Shown one piece after another: positions 1 through 5,246 of a stretch of 5,246 nt of DNA (the first letter of the stretch is position 1; the number at the start of each line of letters is the position of its first letter). The notes beneath the pieces were generated by a model. It was not told the origin of the DNA. It saw only the letters and a program-made list of their open reading frames with translations, and did not search any database. Source of the stretch: Paracoccaceae bacterium (GTDB lineage: Bacteria; Pseudomonadota; Alphaproteobacteria; Rhodobacterales; Rhodobacteraceae). A program made the position numbers and the translations under genes. Location of the stretch: positions 1-5,246 of the forward strand of contig WFQA01000270.1 in NCBI GenBank assembly GCA_015487255.1, in the 5' to 3' direction.

Positions 1-1398
1 GTGGGTGACCAGCTCGAGCCGCCACATCTGGACCCGACAGCCGGGGCCGCCGGGGCGATCGACAGTGTGGTCTACAGCAATATCTATGAAGGGCTGACCC
101 GCTTTGCCCCGGATGGATCCGTCACCCCCGGGCTGGCCAAAAGCTGGGAGATTTCCGCTGACGGGCTGACCTATACCTTCACCCTGCAAGAGGGGGTGAA
201 ATTCCATGACGGTTCGGATATGACCGCCTCGGATGTGGTCTGGTCGCTCAACCGCGCCCGGGCCGAGGATAGCGTGAATGCGCAAAAGGGGCTGTTTGCC
301 GGTATTACCGGGGTCAGCGCGCCTGATGACAGCACCGTGGTGGTCACGCTTGCTGCCCCCAATGGCAATTTTTTGTTCAACATGGCCTGGGGGGATGCGG
401 TGATCCTGAATGAGGGGGATGATGTGGAGGCGCTGAAATCCGCCCCCAACGGCACCGGGGCGTTTGTGTTTTCCAACTGGGTGCAGGGCGATAGCATAAC
501 CATTGTGCGCAACGATAATTATTGGGGTGAACCCGCCAGGCTGGAAAGCGCCACCTTCAAATATATCGCTGACCCGACCGCCGCTTTTGCTGCGGTGATG
601 GCGGGCGATGTGGACGCCTTCCCGACCTTTCCGGCTCCGGAGAACCTGCCGCAATTCGAGGCCGACCCGCGCTTCAGTGTGATCGTCGGCTCGACCGAGG
701 GCGAGACGATTTTGGCCACCAACAACAAAATGCCGCCCTTTGACAACCTGCTGGTGCGCCAAGCACTGGCCCATGCCATTGACCGCAACGCCATCATCGA
801 TGGTGCGATGTTTGGCTATGGCACCCCGATCGGCACCCATTTTGCCCCGCATAACCCCGCCTATGTCGACCTGACGGCGCAAAGCAATTATGACCCGGAA
901 CTGGCGCGCCAGCTTCTGGCCGAGGCGGGCTACCCTGACGGGTTCACCACCACCCTCAAACTGCCGCCCCCCTCTTATGCGCGCCGCGGCGGGGAGATCA
1001 TCGCCGCCCAGCTTCGCGCCGTGGGCATCGAGACCGAAGTGACCAACCTCGAATGGGGGCAATGGCTGGAGGAGGTTTTCAAGGGTAAGGATTTTGGCCT
1101 GACGATTGTCAGCCATACCGAGCCGATGGATATCGGGATTTACGCCAACCCGGATTATTACTTCCAGTATGACAACCCGGATTTTCAGGCCCTGATGGAG
1201 CGGCTCAACGCCGAGACGGACCCTGCCGCGCGCACCGCGCTGTTGCAGGATGCCCAGCGCATGATCGCGGATGATTATGTCAACGGCTATCTGTTTCAGC
1301 TGGCCAAAACCGGGGTGGCCAATGCGGATATTCGCGGGCTGTGGGAAAACGCGCCAACCCAGGCAACCGACCTGACAGCGGTTTACTGGGCGCATTAA
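1..1398 (+). CDS. ABC transporter solute-binding protein, family 5 (Dpp/Opp type), 5' partial
   Basis: This is the periplasmic ligand-capture component of an ABC importer (SBP_bac_5 family). Residue numbers count from the first codon in the window. The family signature covers residues 29-85, running from YEGLTRF through PGLAKSWEIS and LTYTFTLQEGVKFHDG to ASDVVWSLNR. GTGAFVFSNW is at 151-160, and the lobe-crossing NNKMPPFDNLLVRQALAHAIDR is at 241-262. The protein ends at YWAH and TAA (1396-1398). The visible 465 residues contain no cysteine. The GTG at base 1 is most likely an internal valine: the text already sits in the 'LDP' strand region where mature family members begin, and no signal peptide is present. 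I estimate that some 25-40 N-terminal residues lie upstream. The permease genes follow after 45 bases. Family members bind peptides, but also sugars, opines, glutathione, nickel-chelates and others, so the ligand is unknown. Confidence 0.95.
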   Translation: MGDQLEPPHLDPTAGAAGAIDSVVYSNIYEGLTRFAPDGSVTPGLAKSWEISADGLTYTFTLQEGVKFHDGSDMTASDVVWSLNRARAEDSVNAQKGLFAGITGVSAPDDSTVVVTLAAPNGNFLFNMAWGDAVILNEGDDVEALKSAPNGTGAFVFSNWVQGDSITIVRNDNYWGEPARLESATFKYIADPTAAFAAVMAGDVDAFPTFPAPENLPQFEADPRFSVIVGSTEGETILATNNKMPPFDNLLVRQALAHAIDRNAIIDGAMFGYGTPIGTHFAPHNPAYVDLTAQSNYDPELARQLLAEAGYPDGFTTTLKLPPPSYARRGGEIIAAQLRAVGIETEVTNLEWGQWLEEVFKGKDFGLTIVSHTEPMDIGIYANPDYYFQYDNPDFQALMERLNAETDPAARTALLQDAQRMIADDYVNGYLFQLAKTGVANADIRGLWENAPTQATDLTAVYWAH

Positions 1399-1405
1399 AG
1401 CAACC

Positions 1406-1429
1406 GGCCCGCGCCACGCTGCGCGGGCC
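1406..1429 (+). promoter_or_regulatory. Intercistronic GC hairpin between binding protein and permease
   Basis: Bases 1406-1414 (GGCCCGCGC) pair perfectly with 1421-1429 (GCGCGGGCC), giving 9 G-C pairs around a 6-base loop (CACGCT). The hairpin begins 7 bases after the binding-protein stop and ends 14 bases before the permease ATG. What follows is ATACGGGAACCC, with no run of T, so it does not look like an efficient intrinsic terminator. In binding-protein-dependent transporters, such a structure after the binding-protein gene is a known way to protect the upstream mRNA from 3' exonucleases and keep the binding protein in excess over the membrane parts. That role is inferred here. Partial attenuation or simple chance are alternatives. 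Confidence 0.65.
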
Positions 1430-1443
1430 ATACGGGAACCCAA

Positions 1444-2388
1444 ATGCTGCGCTTCACCCTCAAACGCCTGTTTTCGCTTGCTTTGAGCCTGATCGCGGCT
1501 TCGGTGGTGATCTTCTTTGGCATAGAGATCATCCCCGGTGATGCGGCGCGGCTGATGCTGGGGATCAATGCCACGCAAGATGCGGTGGATGCCCTGCGGG
1601 TGCAGCTTGGCCTCGACCAGAGCATGGTTGCGCGTTATTTTGACTGGGCCTCGGGCCTGCTGCGCGGGGATTTTGGCACCTCTTACACCTACCGCGTGCC
1701 GGTGGCGGAGATGATGCAGGGGCGGGTCTGGGTTTCGTTGCCGCTGGCGCTGTATGCGCTGCTGCTCTCGACCCTGATCGCCTTTCCCATTGGCATTATC
1801 GCTGCCGCCAGGCGCGGCTCCTGGGCGGATTGGCTGGTGATGGGGGGCACCCAGCTTGGGGTGGCGATTCCGAATTTCTGGTTTGCGATGATCATGGTGC
1901 AGATATTGGCGCTGAAATACCAGTTTTTCACCGCTGGCGGGTTTCCGGGCTGGGAGGACCCGGCGCTGGCGCTGAAGGCGCTGACCCTGCCCGCCTTTGC
2001 GCTGGCCTTGCCGCAGGCGTCGATATTGGCCCGGGTGATGCGCTCGTCTTTGCTTGATACGCTGAGCGAGGATTTCATGCGCACCGCGCGGGCCAAGGGG
2101 CGCAGCCGGCGCGGGGCGCTGGTCAACCATGCGCTGCGCAATGCGATGATCCCGGTGCTGACCATCATCGGGCTGCAATTCTCGTTTCTGATTGCCGGGG
2201 CGATCATCATCGAGCGGATATTCTTTTTGCCCGGTCTGGGCAGCATGATCTTTACCGCCATCCGCCAGCGCGATCTCATTGTGGTGGAAAGCGCGGTGAT
2301 GCTGCTGGTTTTTGCGGTGATCATCGTGACCTTTCTGGTGGATATCACCTATGCGCTGGTGGACCCCCGCCTGAGGCGGCGCCGATGA
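1444..2388 (+). CDS. ABC transporter permease, DppB/OppB type
   Basis: This is one of the two inner-membrane channel subunits of the importer (BPD_transp_1 superfamily), 314 aa, close to the usual DppB length. Six hydrophobic segments can be seen at about residues 9-29, 98-121, 132-155, 180-198, 236-258 and 283-304. The long periplasmic loop after the first carries the family's PGD (31-33) and GDFGTSY (75-81) marks. The cytoplasmic EAA coupling loop, which docks on the ATPase, lies at about 205-237 (DFMRTARAKGRSRRGALVNHALRNA). The C-terminal end, LPGLGSMIF (262-270) and YALVDPRLRRRR (303-314), is typical of DppB. The ATG at 1444 is preceded by a modest GGGAA (1434-1438), 5 bases away. It gives a normal MLRFTLKRL N-terminus just before the first membrane helix. 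The stop overlaps the next permease by four bases. Substrate specificity cannot be read from this gene. Confidence 0.95.
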   Translation: MLRFTLKRLFSLALSLIAASVVIFFGIEIIPGDAARLMLGINATQDAVDALRVQLGLDQSMVARYFDWASGLLRGDFGTSYTYRVPVAEMMQGRVWVSLPLALYALLLSTLIAFPIGIIAAARRGSWADWLVMGGTQLGVAIPNFWFAMIMVQILALKYQFFTAGGFPGWEDPALALKALTLPAFALALPQASILARVMRSSLLDTLSEDFMRTARAKGRSRRGALVNHALRNAMIPVLTIIGLQFSFLIAGAIIIERIFFLPGLGSMIFTAIRQRDLIVVESAVMLLVFAVIIVTFLVDITYALVDPRLRRRR

Positions 2389-3215
2389 AAGCGCTGCTCA
2401 AAATGCCGGGGTTTGCCATTGGTTTCATCATGGCCTTTGCTTTTGTGCTGGCGGCCCTCATCTCGTTTTTCTGGCTGCCTTACGCGGTGGACGGGGTTGA
2501 TATTGCCAATAAAATGCAAGCCCCGAGCTGGAGCAACTGGTTTGGCACCGATCAATATGGCCGTGATATCCTGTCGATGATCATGATGGGCGGGCGCACC
2601 TCGATCGCGGTGGCGATCGTGGCGGTGGGCATCGGGGTTGGGCTGGGGGTGCCTTTGGGGCTGGCAGCGGCGGCGCGCAAGGGTGGGCTGCTGGACGAGA
2701 TCATCATGCGCGGCAATGACCTGATTTTTGCCTTTCCCGCGCTGCTTATCGCCATTTTGATCACGGCGGTGCTTGGGGCCTCGGCGCTGAACGCCATTAT
2801 TGCCATCGGCATTTTTAACATCCCGGTTTTTGCCCGGTTGAGCCGGGGGGCGGCGCTCAGCCTCTGGACGCGGGATTTTGTGCTGGCGGCGCGGGTGGCG
2901 GGCAAGGGCCGGGTGCGGATAAGCTTTGAGCATATCCTGCCCAATATCACCAACCTGCTGATCGTGCAGGGCACGATCCAGTTCAGCCTCGGGATACTGG
3001 CGGAGGCGGCGCTTTCCTATATCGGCCTTGGCGCGCAACCGCCGATTCCAAGCTGGGGGCGGATGCTGGCCGACAGCCAGACGCTGGTTTCCCTCGCGCC
3101 GCATCTGGCGTTGTTTCCCGGTGCGGCGATTGTGCTGACCGTACTGGGGCTGAACCTGATGGGCGATGCCCTGCGCGACCACTTTGACCCGAAAACAAGG
3201 CGGGAGCGGCAATGA
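2385..3215 (+). CDS. ABC transporter permease, DppC/OppC type
   Basis: This is the second inner-membrane channel subunit, expected to pair with the preceding DppB-type protein. It is 276 aa, near the usual DppC size. The N-terminal OppC-like helix is at about 9-31. It is followed by the hallmark NWFGTDQYGRDILS (51-64), the FAFPALLIAI stretch (115-124), the EAA loop at about 164-194 (DFVLAARVAGKGRVRISFEHILPNITN), EAALSYIGLGAQPPIPSWGRML (207-228) and the terminal NLMGDALRDHFDPK (257-270). About six hydrophobic segments are visible. The ATG shares ATGA with the TGA of the upstream permease. A GAGG at 2373-2376, inside that gene, lies 8 bases upstream of the start. The 3' end overlaps the ATPase gene in the same way, so the subunits are probably made by coupled translation in matched amounts. 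Confidence 0.95.
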   Translation: MKALLKMPGFAIGFIMAFAFVLAALISFFWLPYAVDGVDIANKMQAPSWSNWFGTDQYGRDILSMIMMGGRTSIAVAIVAVGIGVGLGVPLGLAAAARKGGLLDEIIMRGNDLIFAFPALLIAILITAVLGASALNAIIAIGIFNIPVFARLSRGAALSLWTRDFVLAARVAGKGRVRISFEHILPNITNLLIVQGTIQFSLGILAEAALSYIGLGAQPPIPSWGRMLADSQTLVSLAPHLALFPGAAIVLTVLGLNLMGDALRDHFDPKTRRERQ

Positions 3216-4801
3216 ACCTGCTGGAGATAGAGGGGCTGAAGCTCAACATCGGCGCGGCGGAGATTCTGCATGATGTGTCGCTTGATGTGAAGAGGGGCGA
3301 GATCACGGCGGTGATCGGTGAAAGCGGCTCGGGCAAATCGATGACCGCTTATTGTGTCAACCAGCTATTGCCGCGCGGGGCGGTTGCGGCGGGGCATTTG
3401 CGCTTTGATGGGCAGGATATGCTGGGCCTTGACGAGGCGGCGCTTTGCCGGATTCGCGGGCGCGATATCGGCATGGTGTTTCAGGAGCCGATGAGCGCGC
3501 TCAACCCGGTGCAGACCATTGGCGCGCAGGTGGCCGAAACCGTGCTGATCCACCGCGCGGCGGGCAAGGCCGAGGCGATGGCGATTGCCCGCGAGACCCT
3601 CAACCGCGTTGGCCTGCCCGAGGCGGCGTTTCCGCTCGGCCGCTACCCGCACGAGCTTTCCGGCGGGCAGCGCCAGCGGGTGGTGATCGCCATGGCGATT
3701 GCGCTGCGCCCCAGGCTGCTGATCGCCGACGAGCCGACCACGGCGCTGGATGTGACCACGCAGGCGCAAATCTTAACGCTGCTCAAACGCCTGGTTGCCG
3801 AGGATGGCATGGGGCTGCTGCTGATCAGCCATGATCTGGGCGTGGTGGCGGATGTGGCGGACCGGATTGTGATCATGCGCAAGGGCGCGGTGGTGGAGCA
3901 GGGCAGCCGCGAAGAGATTTTTGCCCATATGCGCCACCCCTATACCCGGATGCTGTTCGAGGCCTCCAGCCATGTGCCCGCGCGCCGGGCCGGGGCCAAG
4001 GATGTGCCGATACTGGAGGTGCGCGGGCTGGTGCGCGACTACACCCTGCCCAAGGCCTCATTCTTTGGCCATGCCCCGAAATTTCGGGCGGTGAGCGGGG
4101 TGAGTTTTGCGCTGAAAAAAGGCGAGAGCCTTGGGCTGGTCGGGGAGAGCGGTTGTGGCAAATCCACCCTGACGCGGGCGATCCTCGGGCTGGAGGCGGC
4201 GCAGGGGGGCAGTATTTTGATCAATGGGCAGGAGGTGCGGGCCGGGCATCTGGTGCCGCGCCATCTGCGGCGCAACATGCAGGTGGTGTTTCAGGACCCT
4301 TACGGCAGTTTCAACCCCCGCCACAAGGTGGCGCGGCTGGTGGCGGAGCCGTTTCACCTGCTCGATGATGCGCCAAAGGGCGCGGCGCGAAGCGAAGCGG
4401 TGGTGATGGCGCTGGAGGCGGTGGGGATGGTTGCGGCGGATGCCGATAAATACATCCACGAGTTTTCCGGCGGGCAGCGCCAGCGCATTGCCATTGCGCG
4501 GGCGTTGATCATCAGGCCCGAACTGATTATTCTGGACGAGGCGGTCTCGGCGCTTGATGTTTCCATCCGGGCGCAGATACTCGACCTGCTGGCGGCGCTT
4601 TCGGAGCGGTTTGGCCTGTCTTACCTGTTTATCAGCCATGATCTGAGCGTGGTGCGCGCCATTACCGACCGGGTGCTGGTGATGCGGGCGGGCGAGATCG
4701 TGGAAGAAGGACTGACGGAAGAGGTTTTTAACAACCCGACCCACCCCTATACGCGCGCGCTGATAGATGCCGCGCCAAAGCTTGAGGAGCTGATGCAATG
4801 A
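3212..4801 (+). CDS. Fused two-domain ABC transporter ATPase (DppD-DppF in one chain)
   Basis: This 529-residue cytoplasmic protein supplies both ATPase domains of the importer. Domain 1 has Walker A GESGSGKS (36-43), the Q-loop QEPMSALNP (91-99, DppD-like), signature LSGGQ (149-153), Walker B LLIADEP (169-175, Glu174), D-loop ALD (178-180) and switch His207. Domain 2 has Walker A GESGCGKS (311-318), QDPYGSFNPR (361-370, DppF-like), FSGGQ (418-422), LIILDEA (438-444, Glu443), SALD (446-449) and His476. Both ATP sites therefore look catalytically complete. Each domain ends in an HPYTR motif (242-246 and 511-515), but the cysteine-bearing tail usual in DppD/OppD is absent; the only cysteines are 48, 79 and 315. 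The ATG shares ATGA with the upstream permease, with GGGAG (3202-3206) 5 bases before it. The length equals that of E. coli YejF, but the small permeases beside it argue against a Yej system. Confidence 0.95.
   Translation: MNLLEIEGLKLNIGAAEILHDVSLDVKRGEITAVIGESGSGKSMTAYCVNQLLPRGAVAAGHLRFDGQDMLGLDEAALCRIRGRDIGMVFQEPMSALNPVQTIGAQVAETVLIHRAAGKAEAMAIARETLNRVGLPEAAFPLGRYPHELSGGQRQRVVIAMAIALRPRLLIADEPTTALDVTTQAQILTLLKRLVAEDGMGLLLISHDLGVVADVADRIVIMRKGAVVEQGSREEIFAHMRHPYTRMLFEASSHVPARRAGAKDVPILEVRGLVRDYTLPKASFFGHAPKFRAVSGVSFALKKGESLGLVGESGCGKSTLTRAILGLEAAQGGSILINGQEVRAGHLVPRHLRRNMQVVFQDPYGSFNPRHKVARLVAEPFHLLDDAPKGAARSEAVVMALEAVGMVAADADKYIHEFSGGQRQRIAIARALIIRPELIILDEAVSALDVSIRAQILDLLAALSERFGLSYLFISHDLSVVRAITDRVLVMRAGEIVEEGLTEEVFNNPTHPYTRALIDAAPKLEELMQ
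3657..3678 (+). repeat. 22-bp direct repeat, copy 1 (signature motif of ATPase domain 1)
   Basis: These 22 bases encode the SGGQRQR part of the ABC signature in the first ATPase domain. They are identical to 4464-4485 in the second domain, 807 bases downstream and in the same reading frame. The match stops at both ends (C against T before, G against C after). It reflects homologous domains with the same codon choice rather than an inserted element. Confidence 0.8.
4464..4485 (+). repeat. 22-bp direct repeat, copy 2 (signature motif of ATPase domain 2)
   Basis: This is the exact second copy of the 22-base stretch at 3657-3678, encoding SGGQRQR in the second ATPase domain. Two more identical blocks lie at the same 807-base offset: a 15-mer around the switch histidine (3824-3838 and 4631-4645) and a 12-mer at the HPYT motif (3934-3945 and 4741-4752). 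Confidence 0.8.
4785..4789 (+). promoter_or_regulatory. Shine-Dalgarno for the aldehyde dehydrogenase
   Basis: AGGAG, inside the last codons of the ATPase gene, lies 8 bases before the ATG at 4798. It is the best ribosome-binding match in the window. It supports the ATG at 4798, overlapping the ATPase stop, as the dehydrogenase start. Confidence 0.75.
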
Positions 4802-5246
4802 GCAAGACATGGTTTGACACCGGCAAATGCCTGATTGGCGGCAAATGGCTGGCCCCCGCGGGCGGTGAAACCCTGCGGCTGGAAAACCCCTCCACCGGGG
4901 AAGAGCTGGCGCGGATTGCGCGCGGGCGGCAGGGGGATATCGATATGGCGGTGGCAGCCGCCGAGGGTGCGCTGGAGGGTGATTGGGGTGCCATGGCGGC
5001 GGCTGAACGTGGGCGCGTGCTGCAGCGTATGTCTGCCGCCGTGCTTGACAAAGTGGAACACTTGGCCGCGTTGGAGGCGGCGGATGTGGGTAAGCCGCTG
5101 AAGCAGGCCCGCGCTGATGCTCTGGCGCTGGCGCGGTATCTGGAATTTTATGCCGGGGCTTGTGACAAGCTGCACGGGCAGACCATCCCCTATCTGGCGG
5201 GTTATACGGTTTATACCCTGCGCGAGCCGCACGGGGTGACCGGGCA
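4798..5246 (+). CDS. Aldehyde dehydrogenase, NAD(P)-dependent family, N-terminal part (3' partial)
   Basis: The frame stays open from the ATG at 4798 to the window edge: 149 full codons plus two bases, about 30% of a usual 480-500-residue enzyme. The family oxidises aldehydes to carboxylic acids with NAD+ or NADP+ in the cytoplasm. Recognisable parts are the opening LIGGKWLAPAGGETLRLENPSTGEE (12-36), the helix containing AAERGRVLQRMSAAV (68-82), EAADVGKPLKQARADA (93-108) and YLEFYAGACDKLHGQTIPY (114-132), ending with YTLREPHGVTG (139-149) just before the expected PWN segment. The Rossmann GxxxxG, the catalytic glutamate and the catalytic cysteine all lie beyond the window, so activity cannot be judged. 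The start shares ATGA with the ATPase stop and has a strong AGGAG in front, making it the fifth gene of the operon. The aldehyde substrate is unknown. A betaine-, aminobutyraldehyde- or general aliphatic-aldehyde dehydrogenase would all fit this N-terminus. Confidence 0.93.
   Translation, partial: MSKTWFDTGKCLIGGKWLAPAGGETLRLENPSTGEELARIARGRQGDIDMAVAAAEGALEGDWGAMAAAERGRVLQRMSAAVLDKVEHLAALEAADVGKPLKQARADALALARYLEFYAGACDKLHGQTIPYLAGYTVYTLREPHGVTG

Noticed and set aside
1..3. GTG at the window start taken as the true start codon of the binding protein.
   Set aside because: A protein starting here would lack any export signal and begin within the conserved first strand. The GTG is best read as an internal valine of a truncated gene.
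1406..1443. Intrinsic terminator after the binding-protein gene.
   Set aside because: The stem is strong but followed by ATACGGGAACCC rather than a T-run, and the downstream genes clearly belong to the same transporter.
1341..1541. A small + strand open frame (66 codons) bridging the binding-protein end, the hairpin and the permease start.
   Set aside because: It overlaps two well-supported genes in another frame, has no convincing ribosome-binding site, and its protein resembles nothing.
1689..2348. A 219-codon open frame on the minus strand opposite the DppB-type permease.
   Set aside because: It has Ser/Ala/Met-rich composition and no motif, and the sense strand encodes a complete permease.
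2349..3212. A 287-codon open frame on the minus strand covering the whole DppC-type permease gene.
   Set aside because: Its protein is rich in Arg, His, Gln and Pro with no recognisable domain. It mirrors the GC-biased codons of a clear permease gene, so it is a shadow.
3212..4801. Assignment of the operon as a Yej (microcin/peptide) system because the ATPase has the length of YejF.
   Set aside because: The permeases are 314 and 276 residues and match ordinary DppB/DppC, smaller than YejB and YejE as I recall them. Length agreement of the ATPase alone is weak evidence.
4058..4810. A 250-codon open frame on the minus strand opposite the second ATPase domain.
   Set aside because: It is low-complexity, Arg/His/Pro-rich text opposite intact ABC motifs, which is the usual antisense artefact in high-GC genes.

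Overview
The window is one compact, single-direction stretch of bacterial operon, high in G+C (about 60% or a little more by eye). The GC-rich third codon positions, the ATGA stop/start overlaps and the protein style suggest an alphaproteobacterium, plausibly Rhodobacterales. That is an impression from composition and sequence style, not a demonstrated taxonomic assignment.

Layout, all on the + strand: (1) bases 1-1398, a family 5 (Dpp/Opp-type) extracytoplasmic solute-binding protein whose N-terminus and export signal lie before the window; (2) bases 1399-1443, a 45-base gap holding a perfect 9-bp GC hairpin without a T-tract; (3) 1444-2388, a DppB-type permease; (4) 2385-3215, a DppC-type permease; (5) 3212-4801, one polypeptide carrying two ATPase domains in the order DppD-like then DppF-like; (6) 4798 to the window end, the first 149 codons of an NAD(P)-dependent aldehyde dehydrogenase, cut by the window edge. 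The last four genes are joined by three successive 4-base ATGA overlaps. There is no gene-free stretch above 45 bases, and I see no RNA gene, mobile element, CRISPR array or promoter.

Together the first four genes encode a complete ABC importer: the binding protein captures a solute in the periplasm, the two permeases form the membrane channel, and the fused ATPase supplies both nucleotide-binding domains. The aldehyde dehydrogenase is translationally coupled to the importer. This suggests that the imported compound, or a product made from it, passes through an aldehyde that is oxidised to an acid. The substrate cannot be read from the sequence. The family name 'peptide transporter' should not be taken as a substrate assignment, because the binding protein does not obviously show the peptide-amino-group site of DppA/OppA.

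I do not see a new kind of system here. The points worth a second look are the intercistronic hairpin, the coupling of the dehydrogenase to the transporter, the unusual ligand-site region of the binding protein, and the cysteine-poor fused ATPase with its constant-offset internal repeats.
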